A DNA stretch of 64,000 bases from Coprovicinus avistercoris (GCA_018714895.1 DVMQ01000003.1:62001-126000); one strand, 5' to 3'; numbered from the stretch's first letter, positions 1-8,483 are shown. The notes: a model not told the origin generated them from the sequence alone. Made by a program: numbers and translations.

Positions 1-238
1 GCGTGCAACCCTTAGCAGCCTCATTCTGTCCGAGAAGAACACAGCAGTTCTGGGCAAGCATTTCACAAAGAATGACACCGGGGACTACAGGATTTCCTGG
101 GAAGTGTCCCTGGACAAAAAACTCCTCACCTGTAATGGTGATATGTCCGATAGCTTCACCATTGATAACCTCAGCATCATCGAGCAGCAGCATGGGCTCG
201 CGGTGCGGCAAAAGCTCTTTAAGTTGCTCTTTATCCAC
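1..238 (-). CDS. fabZ: 3-hydroxyacyl-ACP dehydratase FabZ, partial (3' end outside window)
   Basis: FabZ dehydrates 3-hydroxyacyl-ACP to trans-2-enoyl-ACP in the type II fatty-acid elongation cycle. The visible 79 codons give the FabZ N-terminus (LLPHREPMLLLD) and the hot-dog fold active-site motif HFPGNPVVPGV with its catalytic His. The start is a GTG at 238-236, chosen because an AGGAGG (248-243) lies just upstream and overlaps the accB stop codon, which implies translational coupling to accB. The gene is cut by the window edge, so the C-terminal part with the Glu active-site helix is only beginning. It is the last visible gene of the fab operon. Confidence 0.93.
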   Translation of the reverse strand, partial: MDKEQLKELLPHREPMLLLDDAEVINGEAIGHITITGEEFFVQGHFPGNPVVPGVILCEMLAQNCCVLLGQNEAAKGCT

Positions 239-246
239 GATTCCTC

Positions 247-762
247 CTAGATAAGTTTCATGAGCGTGCCGCCAAACTCAACAAGCTCACCATCGGACAC
301 ACAGATATCCACCACTTCACCGTCCTGCTCAGCCACAACCTCATTCATGAGCTTCATGGCCTCAATAACGCAGAGGGTATCGCCCTTCTTTACCTTTGAA
401 CCCACATGTACAAAGGGCTCAGCACCTGGAGATGGAGCAGCGTAGAATACGCCTACCATCGGCGCTGTAACATCAACTGTCTTAGACATGTCGAGGGGTT
501 TGTCATCAGGATCTAAGGGTGCCTCAGGAGCAACGAGTTCTTCCTGGACGACAGGAGCTGCAGGTGCGGGTGCCGGAGCGGCTGGGACTACAGCCGGTGC
601 AGCAGGGGCAACCGGAGCCACAGGAAGCGATGGTGCAGCAAGCGGGGCTGTAGGAGCACACTCAAGCTCTACCACCTGAGCTCCCTCTTCAACCCGCAAG
701 CGTGTCAGACCATTTTCACGTAACACACGAGCATAGTCTGCAAGAATGCTGGAATCGATCAT
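247..762 (-). CDS. accB: Biotin carboxyl carrier protein of acetyl-CoA carboxylase
   Basis: BCCP carries carboxybiotin between the biotin carboxylase and carboxyltransferase parts of acetyl-CoA carboxylase, making malonyl-CoA for FASII. The 171-residue protein has a short N-terminal helix region, an Ala/Pro-rich flexible linker (about residues 36-82) and a C-terminal biotinyl domain. The motif EAMKLMNE places the biotinylated lysine at about K137. GGAGG sits upstream of the ATG at 762. It lies between fabF (8 bp away) and fabZ, the usual place in Gram-positive fab operons; the other acc subunits are presumably beyond the left edge. Confidence 0.97.
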   Translation of the reverse strand: MIDSSILADYARVLRENGLTRLRVEEGAQVVELECAPTAPLAAPSLPVAPVAPAAPAVVPAAPAPAPAAPVVQEELVAPEAPLDPDDKPLDMSKTVDVTAPMVGVFYAAPSPGAEPFVHVGSKVKKGDTLCVIEAMKLMNEVVAEQDGEVVDICVSDGELVEFGGTLMKLI

Positions 763-770
763 GGGTCCTC

Positions 771-2015
771 CTAACCCTCAAATGCCTTGAAAACGAGTGC
801 GGCATTGTGGCCACCAAAGCCGAGGGAGTCGGAAAGTGCCCATTTGGCATCAAACTCCACTGCAGAACCTGGTGTGTAATCGAGATCACAGTCTGGATCA
901 GCATCAACAAGATTGATGGTCGGCGGCACAATCTTTTCTTCCAGAACTTTGACAGATGCAAGGGCCTCGATAGCACCGGCGGCACCAAGCATGTGACCTG
1001 TCATCGACTTTGTGGAAGAAATCTTTACTTCATGAGCAGCTTCCTCACCAAGAGCAAGCTTAATACCAGCTGTTTCGGAGGCATCATTAAGCTTGGTTGA
1101 TGTGCCATGTGCATTGATATAAAGGCCTTTGGAAGGATCGCAATCGGCTTCTGCAACAGCCTGGGAGATAGCACGAGCAATACCTGCCGCATTGGGATCG
1201 GGGCTGGTAATGTGATACGCGTCACATGTATTTCCATAGCCGCATATCTCAGCATAGATGTGAGCACCGCGTGCAAGAGCGTGCTCCATTTCTTCAAGCA
1301 CAAGAATTGCTGCACCTTCGCCCATGACAAAGCCATCACGATTTGCATCAAACGGACGGCATGCCGTTGCAGGGTCAGGATTGCGCGTTAACGCCTTGGC
1401 ATTTGCAAAGCCAGCTACCGCAACAGGAACGATAGGAGCCTCAGAGCCACCTGCAATAATGGCATCGGCATAGCCATGCTTAATAGCGCGGAATGCCTCG
1501 CCGATTGCATGCGTAGAGGTAGCACACGCGGTAACTACCGGAAGGGTAGGACCATAGCATTTATGGCGAATAGCAATTTGACCTGCAGCCATATTGGAAA
1601 TCATAGCTGGAATACTAAAGGGAGAAACACGATTGGGACCGCTCTTAACCAGTGCGTCCTCGTTTACTACCGTTGACTCAATACCACCAACACCTGAGCC
1701 AACATATACGCCTAGACGCTCTCGGTCTATAACATCTTCACCATCAAGACCAGCATCAGCAACAGCCTCATTGGCAGCAACGATTGCATAATGGACGAAG
1801 GGGTCGTTACGGCGAGCCTCAGCAACGCCAAAAACCTCACGAGCATCGAAGTCTTTTACCTCGGCAGCAACTTTTACTCGCTGATTCGAAGCATCGAACT
1901 TCGTAATAGGGCCAATACCTGATTTACCAGCCTTAAGCGACTCCCAGCTCTCAGCTGCTGTATTACCTACAGGTGTAATGGCTCCCAAACCGGTAATGGC
2001 GACTCTGCGCTCCAT
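771..2015 (-). CDS. fabF: 3-oxoacyl-ACP synthase II (FabF)
   Basis: FabF condenses malonyl-ACP with a growing acyl-ACP. The 414-residue length is standard for KAS II. The Cys-His-His triad is visible: C164 in TACATSTHA, H302 in INAHGTST and H340 in KSMTGHMLGAAGA. It sits between fabG (39 bp gap) and accB in the same transcription unit. No fabA/fabB pair is visible in the window, so unsaturated fatty acid synthesis, if present, needs another route. Confidence 0.98.
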   Translation of the reverse strand: MERRVAITGLGAITPVGNTAAESWESLKAGKSGIGPITKFDASNQRVKVAAEVKDFDAREVFGVAEARRNDPFVHYAIVAANEAVADAGLDGEDVIDRERLGVYVGSGVGGIESTVVNEDALVKSGPNRVSPFSIPAMISNMAAGQIAIRHKCYGPTLPVVTACATSTHAIGEAFRAIKHGYADAIIAGGSEAPIVPVAVAGFANAKALTRNPDPATACRPFDANRDGFVMGEGAAILVLEEMEHALARGAHIYAEICGYGNTCDAYHITSPDPNAAGIARAISQAVAEADCDPSKGLYINAHGTSTKLNDASETAGIKLALGEEAAHEVKISSTKSMTGHMLGAAGAIEALASVKVLEEKIVPPTINLVDADPDCDLDYTPGSAVEFDAKWALSDSLGFGGHNAALVFKAFEG

Positions 2016-2054
2016 GTATTTTCTCCTAACCTACCGCGACCGTGCCGCAAAACT

Positions 2055-2819
2055 CTACATGCTCATTCCGCCATCGACGGGCAAAACCACACCGGTGATG
2101 TAGTCTGCTGCGTCGCTCGCGAGAAATGCAATAGCATTCGCGATGGCATCTGGGTCACAGAGGCGGCCCAGAGGAATCTGTCCCTCATAAGAAGCAATAA
2201 TTGAATCGGATAGTTTGGCTGTCATATCTGTGCGAACAAAGCCAGGTGCTACCACATTGGCAGTAACGCCACGGCCGGCAAGCTCACGGGCAACAGATTT
2301 TGTAAATCCAATGACACCAGCCTTCGAAGCGGCGTAGTTTGCCTGGCCAGCATTGCCCATAACGCCAACAACGGAGCTTACATTGATGATATGACCGCCG
2401 CGCTGACGCATAAACTGCCTGGTAAGCGCCTTTGTCATCAGGAACGTACCCTTAAGGTTGACTTTAATAACGCAATCAAAGTCATCTTCAGACATGCGAA
2501 GCAAAAGACCATCTGCAGTAACGCCTGCATTGTTTACCAGTGTCCAAACGCTTCCAAAATCAGCAAGCACCTGCTTTACGCAAGCATCCACTTCTTCAGC
2601 ATTGGAAACGTCGCAACGATAAGCGCGAGCACAGGCACCAAGGTCGCCAAGCTCATCTACAACAGCTTGAGCGCGCTCTGCATTACCTGCATACACGATA
2701 GCAACGTCATAGCCATCGGTAGCAAGTGCCAAGGCAGTTTCACGACCAATACCGCGAGAACCGCCCGTTACGAGCGCAACGCGACGTGATGTGTCGCGTT
2801 CAAGAGCTCCTTCACTCAT
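2055..2819 (-). CDS. fabG: 3-oxoacyl-ACP reductase (FabG)
   Basis: NADPH-dependent reductase of the elongation cycle, short-chain dehydrogenase family, 254 residues. Visible SDR motifs: the nucleotide-binding TGGSRGIGR near the N-terminus, NNAG at about 96-99, the catalytic serine near S148, and Y162-x-x-x-K166 (NYAASKAG). The ATG overlaps the end of fabD by 4 bases (ATGA), so it is translationally coupled. About eight extra residues precede the first beta strand compared with minimal FabGs. Confidence 0.97.
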   Translation of the reverse strand: MSEGALERDTSRRVALVTGGSRGIGRETALALATDGYDVAIVYAGNAERAQAVVDELGDLGACARAYRCDVSNAEEVDACVKQVLADFGSVWTLVNNAGVTADGLLLRMSEDDFDCVIKVNLKGTFLMTKALTRQFMRQRGGHIINVSSVVGVMGNAGQANYAASKAGVIGFTKSVARELAGRGVTANVVAPGFVRTDMTAKLSDSIIASYEGQIPLGRLCDPDAIANAIAFLASDAADYITGVVLPVDGGMSM

Positions 2820-3748
2820 GCTTGGCTCCCCTCCAGGTGCTCAAGCACCTTATCAAGTTGCTCTGGTGTTTCAGCAGGCTGAGCCCATACATCAGGAGCA
2901 GTTCTGCTCACAAGACCAGTGAGTGTCTTGCCAGGACCGCACTCAATGAATGAATCGAATCCCTGAGAAACCAGCATTTCTACTGTTTGTTGCCAGCGGA
3001 CAGGATGTGATGCCTGAGACGCAAGCAGCTCATTCATCTCTGCAATCTCGACGGGATAAGGCTCAGCAGTAACATTTGCAATAACTGTCGTTTGCGTTGG
3101 TGCAAGAGGATGCTCCGAAAGCCATGCACGCAGCCCTTCGGTTGCAGGAAGCATAAGTGGACTATGGAACGCACCGGACACCTTTACCGGCAAGCTCCTG
3201 CCGCCAGCTTCACGTACAAGCACATCAAGGCGCTCTAAACCCTCGGGTAAACCTGCTACAGAAGTTTGTTGAGCACTGTTGTAATTGACAGGCCAACAAT
3301 CACCTGCACGCTCAGCAAGCTCCTCAATGGTAGAGGCATCGAGCTTCACTACAGCACGCATACCACCAGGATTTTGCTCAGAAGCCTGAGCCATAAGCTC
3401 TCCGCGATGCCTGACAAGCGCAAAGCCCTCACTTAAGCTCAAAGCCCCAGCAAAGGTAAGCGCTGCAACCTCACCAAGCGAAAAGCCTGCTACAGCATCC
3501 GGCTTGATGCCGCGCGCCACAAGGGCGCGCGCGCAAGCAAGGTCAAGTGCAAACACGCAAGGTTGCGTATTCTCGGTCTTCTGCAGATCTTCTTTTGAGC
3601 CATCAAAGCACAGCTCGAGAAGACCAGGCATTTCATGATCGAGCGCATCCATCAACTCACGGACAGCAGGCTCACGATCGTAGAGACCCTTTCCCATACC
3701 AGGATGTTGAGCGCCCTGGCCGGAGAAGAGGAAGGCTACTTTACCCAT
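2816..3748 (-). CDS. fabD: Malonyl-CoA:ACP transacylase (FabD)
   Basis: Transfers malonyl from CoA to ACP to feed FASII. The 310-residue protein has the N-terminal FSGQGAQ motif and the nucleophile elbow GFSLGE (S90); the usual His before Ser is Phe here. A FHSPLM motif supplies the catalytic His further along. GGAGG precedes the ATG at 3748. It overlaps fabK by 13 bases and fabG by 4 bases, typical of a tightly coupled operon. Confidence 0.97.
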   Translation of the reverse strand: MGKVAFLFSGQGAQHPGMGKGLYDREPAVRELMDALDHEMPGLLELCFDGSKEDLQKTENTQPCVFALDLACARALVARGIKPDAVAGFSLGEVAALTFAGALSLSEGFALVRHRGELMAQASEQNPGGMRAVVKLDASTIEELAERAGDCWPVNYNSAQQTSVAGLPEGLERLDVLVREAGGRSLPVKVSGAFHSPLMLPATEGLRAWLSEHPLAPTQTTVIANVTAEPYPVEIAEMNELLASQASHPVRWQQTVEMLVSQGFDSFIECGPGKTLTGLVSRTAPDVWAQPAETPEQLDKVLEHLEGSQA

Positions 3749-4680
3749 TTACCTGCCTCCGAAAGAACTTTTTCTGCACCATCGAGAAGGTCATCAACAA
3801 TGGCTGCAGCACTTTCGCGCTTCTTCACCATACCGGCGATCTGGCCAGCCATGAAGCTACCCTCTTCATAGTTGCCATCCACAGCCGCTTTACGAAGCGA
3901 ACCGGCGCCAAGTTTACCGAGTTCCTCAGCTGAGACACCTTCACGCTCAAGACGGGCATACTTATTGGAAAACGGCGTCTTCAAACAACGAACCGCATGA
4001 TCATCACGACGGCCTGTGACAATAGTAGAAATATCACCAGCCTTCAGAATGCGCTCTTTATACTCTTCGCTTACGGTGCACTCATCAGCAACTAAGAAAC
4101 GTGTGCCAACTTGAACACCTACAGCGCCCAGCATAAATGCCGCAGCAACGCCACGACCATCAGCGATTCCGCCGGCAGCAATAACAGGAATGTTGACAGC
4201 GTCTACAACCTGAGGAACAAGTGTCATGGTTGTAAGATCGCCGACATGGCCTCCTGATTCTCCGCCTTCAGCTACCACAGCTGTTGCGCCAGCACGCTCT
4301 ACCAAGCGAGCGAGAGCAACAGAAGCAACTACCGGCACAACCTTGATACCAGCCGGAACCCAGGTCTTCATGTATTTATTGGGAGTACCAGCACCTGTAA
4401 CAACCACATCGACATGTTCATCAACAACTACCTGAGCAACCTCATCAACAAAGGGGCTCTGGAGCATGATGTTTACGCCAAAGGGTTTATCGGTGCGCTT
4501 ACGGCACTCACGAATCTGGTTACGCAGCCACTCAGCATCGGCGTTCATAGCCGAAATAATGCCGAGGCCACCGGCGTTAGACACGGCGCTTGCCAGGCTT
4601 GCATCAGCAATCCAAGCCATACCGCCCTGAAAAACTGGCTTTTCAATTCCTATTGCATCACACAAAGGGGTACGAATCAT
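3736..4680 (-). CDS. fabK: Enoyl-ACP reductase II (FabK), FMN-dependent
   Basis: FabK reduces trans-2-enoyl-ACP, the last step of each elongation cycle. It is a flavoprotein of the nitronate monooxygenase/FabK TIM-barrel family, unrelated to the SDR-type FabI. The 314-residue protein shows the family N-terminus (GIEKPVFQGGMAWIA), GTPNKYMK, the glycine-rich EGGESGGHVG, the IPVIAAGGIADGRGV segment and GVQVGTRFL. FabK rather than FabI in a fab operon is typical of streptococci and relatives, and predicts intrinsic tolerance to FabI-directed inhibitors such as triclosan (family knowledge, not tested here). Confidence 0.95.
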   Translation of the reverse strand: MIRTPLCDAIGIEKPVFQGGMAWIADASLASAVSNAGGLGIISAMNADAEWLRNQIRECRKRTDKPFGVNIMLQSPFVDEVAQVVVDEHVDVVVTGAGTPNKYMKTWVPAGIKVVPVVASVALARLVERAGATAVVAEGGESGGHVGDLTTMTLVPQVVDAVNIPVIAAGGIADGRGVAAAFMLGAVGVQVGTRFLVADECTVSEEYKERILKAGDISTIVTGRRDDHAVRCLKTPFSNKYARLEREGVSAEELGKLGAGSLRKAAVDGNYEEGSFMAGQIAGMVKKRESAAAIVDDLLDGAEKVLSEAGKWVK

Positions 4681-4713
4681 GCCGCTTCCCTACTTCAACT
4701 CTTGTTGGTTTTC

Positions 4714-4953
4714 TTAGTTTTTCTCGGCGATAAGGCCGTCGACAATCTCGGCGAATTCACCAATGGTGGCAGGCTTGGCATCTGGATCGATCTCGATGTC
4801 AAACTCAGTCTCGCAGGTCATGACTGCCTCGACGACAGCCAGAGAATCCAGGCCAGCCTCTTCGAGAGTGGTCTCGGGGGTAAGCTCGCCCTCAACACCG
4901 TCCTGCTCGCGAAGGATCTCACAAATGCGCTCAAAGGTGGACTGATCTGCCAT
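4714..4953 (-). CDS. acpP: Acyl carrier protein
   Basis: Small acidic ACP of 79 residues that carries acyl chains on 4'-phosphopantetheine. The attachment motif is GLDSLAVVE with S37. It lies between fabH and fabK. The 72-base gap from fabH holds a small GC-rich hairpin (GGGGC 4970-4974 paired with GCCCC 4978-4982) just before the Shine-Dalgarno AGGAG. That hairpin could help ACP be expressed more strongly than its neighbours, but this is inference. Confidence 0.97.
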   Translation of the reverse strand: MADQSTFERICEILREQDGVEGELTPETTLEEAGLDSLAVVEAVMTCETEFDIEIDPDAKPATIGEFAEIVDGLIAEKN

Positions 4954-5025
4954 TGTTGACTCCTGTTCCGGGGCCCTGCCCCTGTCGTGTACAGCAACGC
5001 CGGGTGCGCCACTGTTGAACCCTAA

Positions 5026-6039
5026 TTAGTCGGATAAATCTGAAGGTGTTTTGGCAAGCGTTGCTGCACCAGCACTCTTTTCGTCCCACTGCAACAAACA
5101 AGAACCAGTTGTAAGGCCAGCGCCAAAACCAACCATTGCAACGTACTCTCCAGCAGCAAGCTCTCCTGTACGAACAAGTTTGTCCAGTGCCAAAGGAATG
5201 CAAGCACTCGAGATGTTGCCGGTATCTGCCAAGGTGCGAACAACACGATCGCCATCTATGCCCAATCGCGTGATAGCCGAATCGAGAATGCGCCCATTGG
5301 CCTGATGGAATACAAAATGATCGATATCTTGAGGAGTAATGCCTGCATCTGCAGCAAGCTTACGAACCTCTTGCACAATAGAAGTCACACCATACTTAAA
5401 CACTTCTCCACCATGCATAGAGAGTGTGCAGGGTCGTGGCTCCGAGACATTGAAAGGACTTGATCCAGAAAGACCTGGCACCTCAAGCACCTCAAGATCA
5501 GGTTTTGTAGATAGGTGAACCGAAATAAATCCTTCGCCACCGTCGCCAAGCACAGCTGCCGATGCGCCATCACCAAACAATACGCAGGTGGACCTATCAT
5601 GCCAGTCCATAAGACGCGTATAGCGTTCAGCGGCTACAACCAACACTCGACGAGCGCGACCGCGTGCGAACCAGCCGTCGGCAACATCAAGGGCAAAAAT
5701 GAAGCCCGCACATGCAGCAGCAACATCGAACGAAGGACAGGCAGCACCAATGCGCTCGCCAACAGCTGTTGCCTGAGCGGGAACAATATGGTCGGGAGAT
5801 GTCGTTGAGCAGACAATTAAGTCAAGCTCCGATGCATCAACGCCGGCGTAAGACAAAGCCTCTTCAGCAGCGCGAGTAGCCAAGTCGTCAAGCGAATCGG
5901 TGGTGCATACATGACGAGTCTTAATGCCAGTTCGCTGGCTGATCCACTCGTCAGAGGTATCTAAGAACTCAGACAAATCATCATTTGTAACCACACGCTC
6001 AGGAAGGGCTGTGCCCGTTCCTAGGATGCGGAAGCCCAT
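5026..6039 (-). CDS. fabH: 3-oxoacyl-ACP synthase III (FabH)
   Basis: FabH starts FASII by condensing an acyl-CoA primer with malonyl-ACP. The 337-residue protein has the thiolase-fold triad: C110 in VAAACAGF, H245 in HQANGR and N275 in GNISSACIP. It follows the MarR-type regulator directly: the regulator's stop codon ends at 6040 and the fabH ATG begins at 6039, so the two are cotranscribed and probably coupled. Confidence 0.97.
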   Translation of the reverse strand: MGFRILGTGTALPERVVTNDDLSEFLDTSDEWISQRTGIKTRHVCTTDSLDDLATRAAEEALSYAGVDASELDLIVCSTTSPDHIVPAQATAVGERIGAACPSFDVAAACAGFIFALDVADGWFARGRARRVLVVAAERYTRLMDWHDRSTCVLFGDGASAAVLGDGGEGFISVHLSTKPDLEVLEVPGLSGSSPFNVSEPRPCTLSMHGGEVFKYGVTSIVQEVRKLAADAGITPQDIDHFVFHQANGRILDSAITRLGIDGDRVVRTLADTGNISSACIPLALDKLVRTGELAAGEYVAMVGFGAGLTTGSCLLQWDEKSAGAATLAKTPSDLSD

Positions 6040-6741
6040 TTAGGCCCTCCCCTCGTCACCCATACGACGCGCAGAGTTGCTATCGCTGGTGTGTTCACTT
6101 TTCGAGCTCTTGTCTGTACGGTCACTGCGATAAAAACGTTCAAGACGTCCAAGAGCAACCAGTAAAAGATCAACGTCGCGCGATGACATGCCCTTTGTAA
6201 TGGCGCGTGCCATATTGCGATAAAACCCTTGACGAACTCGATAAAGACGAGTGCCTTCGCCTGTGAGTGCAACATTTACGCATCGTGCATCGTCTTTGCT
6301 GCGTGTCTTTGTGAGCAGACCCTTCCGCACAAGCTTATTGACACTTGCGGTCGCTGAAGAACCTTTCACTTCAACAGCAGCAGCGATGGCACTTACCGTA
6401 ACGCTACGCCCTTGCCCCAAGGTTTCATCGCCAACGAACTGTATGATCCTTGTTTCGCCCATGGACAAACCGCCCACAAGACCCTCTTCTGAATTGTATA
6501 CGGAGAAAAGCAGATCGCTCACCTCAACCGCAATATGCTCAGCCTTAGCGGCGCTCGCACGAGCCACACGGGCATGGCGGTCGGCAGAAGTGCCCGTCCA
6601 TGCTTCTTCAGAGGAAGTATCTGAGCGAGACTCATAATCAGATGAAGAGGCTTGATGCGCGACAAAAGGTGATGCAACAGCAAAGTTATCTTCAGAAGAA
6701 GATTCGTGATGCTGAATGCTCTGCTCGCTCATCACAGACAT
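6040..6741 (-). CDS. MarR-family transcriptional regulator, FabT-like
   Basis: Winged-helix MarR-type protein of about 233 residues, first gene of the fab operon. The core shows a DNA-binding helix pair followed by the wing region (KGSSATASVNKLVRKGLLTKTRSKDDAR). The start at 6741 is chosen because AGAGGAGG lies five bases upstream; an in-frame ATG at 6765 would add eight residues but has no such site. The N-terminus is about 70 residues longer than classical MarR proteins and is Ser/Glu-rich. By position it is the counterpart of FabT, which in streptococci represses fab genes with long-chain acyl-ACP as co-repressor. A palindrome at 6789-6809 is its likely operator. Confidence 0.85.
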   Translation of the reverse strand: MSVMSEQSIQHHESSSEDNFAVASPFVAHQASSSDYESRSDTSSEEAWTGTSADRHARVARASAAKAEHIAVEVSDLLFSVYNSEEGLVGGLSMGETRIIQFVGDETLGQGRSVTVSAIAAAVEVKGSSATASVNKLVRKGLLTKTRSKDDARCVNVALTGEGTRLYRVRQGFYRNMARAITKGMSSRDVDLLLVALGRLERFYRSDRTDKSSKSEHTSDSNSARRMGDEGRA

Positions 6742-6788
6742 GTGCGCCTCCTCTAAACATTTCATTCACAGAGATGCTGCTTCAGAAC

Positions 6789-6809
6789 AGTTAGTTAGTC
6801 TAACTAACT
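6789..6809 (-). promoter_or_regulatory. 21-bp palindromic operator in front of the fab operon
   Basis: Perfect inverted repeat with 10-base arms (AGTTAGTTAG and CTAACTAACT) around one central base, 48 bases before the regulator's start. It overlaps the probable -10 region on the minus strand (TTCACT then TAGACT, 16 apart). A symmetric site of this size in front of a MarR gene that heads its own operon is the standard autorepression layout. Binding by the adjacent protein is inferred. Confidence 0.75.
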
Positions 6810-6835
6810 AATTTTTAAAGTGAAGCAAGAGACGC

Positions 6836-6865
6836 TGAAGCTCCTAGATTGTCATAGGAGCTTCA
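6836..6865. terminator. Strong hairpin between metK and the fab operon
   Basis: Perfect 11-bp stem (6836-6846 with 6855-6865) around an 8-base loop. It lies 38 bases past the metK stop codon on the minus strand. No T-tract follows on either strand, so it may be a Rho-assisted or 3'-end-protecting hairpin rather than a classical intrinsic terminator. Confidence 0.5.
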
Positions 6866-6902
6866 CAATGTTTATAAGGTTAAACAATTATTGATACCTG
6901 TA

Positions 6903-8177
6903 TTATGCGTTTTTGCAGGCCTCGCGAAGAGCATCGACGCGATTGGTACGCTCCCAAGTGAAATCAGCATCTTCACGGCCAAAATGACCATACGCAGCTG
7001 TTTTCTCAAAAATGGGACGACGTAAATCCAAATCGCGAATAATAGCGCCCGGACGCAAATCAAAGACTTCGTTAATTGCGCGAGCGATTGCCTCGTCACT
7101 AAAAGATCCTGTTCCCTGCGTATCAACCGTAATGGAAACAGGTCGTGACACACCAATAGCGTAGGCAAGCTCAATTTCACAGCGATGCGCCAACCCGGCC
7201 GCTACAACATTTTTCGCAACCCAGCGCGCCGCATATGCTGCAGATCGATCTACCTTCGTGCAGTCTTTACCGGAGAAGCACCCTCCTCCATGGCGACCCA
7301 TACCTCCATACGTATCGACAATTATCTTGCGACCCGTAAGGCCGGTATCTCCCATAGGCCCGCCGACCACAAACCTTCCCGTAGGATTTACGAAAAGCCG
7401 CGAGTTGCCCCAATCTATACCTGCCTGAGCCATAACAGGAGCAATAACATGCTCAATGAGGTCATCACGGATTTGGTCCATCGAATCAATTTCAGCTGCA
7501 TGCTGCGTAGAAATAACGATGGTATCCACAGCAACAGGACGTCCATTTTCATATCTCACAGTAACCTGTGTTTTGCCATCAGGGCGCAAATACGGAAGCG
7601 TGCCATCATGGCGCACGGCCGCTAGGCGCTCAGCAAGACGACTTGCAAGATAGTGAGGCATTGGCATGAGCACATCTGTTTCGTCACAAGCAAAACCAAA
7701 CATCATGCCCTGATCGCCAGCGCCTATTAAATCAAGTGGATCGTCTGTGCCAGAACGAGCATCCAAACTCTCATCCACACCCTGTGCAATATCTGGGCTT
7801 TGCTCATGAATCATATTGATAACGCCACAGGTTTCGCAATCAAAACCATACTTTGCGCGGTCATAGCCAATGCGGCGAATAACCTCACGTGCAATGCGCT
7901 GAACATCAACGTATGCCTGTGTACGTATCTCACCCGCTACAATAACGGTTCCCGTTGTAACCAATGTTTCGCAAGCACAGCGCACCTGATCTAAACGAGC
8001 AGGAACTCCGGAATGATCTTTATATCCCTGTTTTTCTAGAACAGCTTCTTTTTCAAGGATTGCATCGAGCACGGCATCCGAAATCTGATCGGCAATTTTA
8101 TCGGGGTGGCCCTCGGTGACAGATTCCGACGTAAACAGATAACTCGAATTCGAGATGGAACGAGAGATATCCTGCAT
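6903..8177 (-). CDS. metK: S-adenosylmethionine synthetase
   Basis: Makes SAM from methionine and ATP. The 424-residue protein has the full family pattern: FTSESVTEGHPDKIADQIS near the N-terminus, GAGDQGMMFGFA for ATP binding, and the GGGCFSGKDCTKVDRSAAY loop. The canonical loop reads GGGAFSGKDPTKVDRSAAY, so A-to-C and P-to-C changes are present. AAGGAG lies nine bases before the ATG. No SAM riboswitch signature was seen in the 5' region, so regulation is not evident from the sequence. Confidence 0.97.
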   Translation of the reverse strand: MQDISRSISNSSYLFTSESVTEGHPDKIADQISDAVLDAILEKEAVLEKQGYKDHSGVPARLDQVRCACETLVTTGTVIVAGEIRTQAYVDVQRIAREVIRRIGYDRAKYGFDCETCGVINMIHEQSPDIAQGVDESLDARSGTDDPLDLIGAGDQGMMFGFACDETDVLMPMPHYLASRLAERLAAVRHDGTLPYLRPDGKTQVTVRYENGRPVAVDTIVISTQHAAEIDSMDQIRDDLIEHVIAPVMAQAGIDWGNSRLFVNPTGRFVVGGPMGDTGLTGRKIIVDTYGGMGRHGGGCFSGKDCTKVDRSAAYAARWVAKNVVAAGLAHRCEIELAYAIGVSRPVSITVDTQGTGSFSDEAIARAINEVFDLRPGAIIRDLDLRRPIFEKTAAYGHFGREDADFTWERTNRVDALREACKNA

Positions 8178-8294
8178 AGTTCGTCACTCCTTAGACGATT
8201 GCTTGATGGCCGTTACCATTCCATCAAAACCATTCCGCATAACTTCTATCCTACCCGTGCAGCTCATACATAATCGAACAAAGCAACGGATTCA

Positions 8295-8450
8295 ATGAAG
8301 CATAGACGATACACCAGACCTCTACCAGATGAAGAGGACTATCAAATCTACAAGCTCTTGTAGGCTCTGTACAAAGCGATCTGAGATGAGCTCAATCGTG
8401 TTCTAGAGCAATATAATGCCTGTGACCAGAAGATCAGAACGCTCCTGTAA
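8295..8450 (+). pseudogene. Decayed small coding sequence with two in-frame stops (candidate)
   Basis: Read in one frame from an ATG at 8295, this stretch gives 51 protein-like codons interrupted by TAG (8361-8363) and TGA (8382-8384) before a TAA at 8448-8450. The pieces read as a charged peptide (MKHRRYTRPLPDEEDYQIYKLL), a short ALYKAI, and a helical DELNRVLEQYNACDQKIRTLL. No Shine-Dalgarno site is visible. The composition looks like decayed coding DNA, but the piece is short and could be chance. The rest of 8178-8527 holds the metK leader and the gltX promoter. Confidence 0.3.
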
Positions 8451-8454
8451 TGCA

Positions 8455-8483
8455 TTGCGTTTTATGGTCTTATAAACTATGAC
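8455..8483 (+). promoter_or_regulatory. Sigma-70-type promoter for gltX
   Basis: TTGCGT (8455-8460), a 17-base spacer, then TATGAC (8478-8483), about 45 bases before the gltX ATG. Good -35, fair -10, ideal spacing and correct position. Confidence 0.55.

Noticed and set aside
8178..8280. Possible SAM riboswitch upstream of metK
   Set aside because: I saw no SAM-I type core (paired K-turn, GGUGGAGGGA and CUGGCCC-like elements) on the minus strand.
8361..8384. TAG/TGA readthrough or selenocysteine in the 8295 fragment
   Set aside because: No SECIS-like hairpin is visible after the TGA and there is no start-site support, so decay is the simpler reading.
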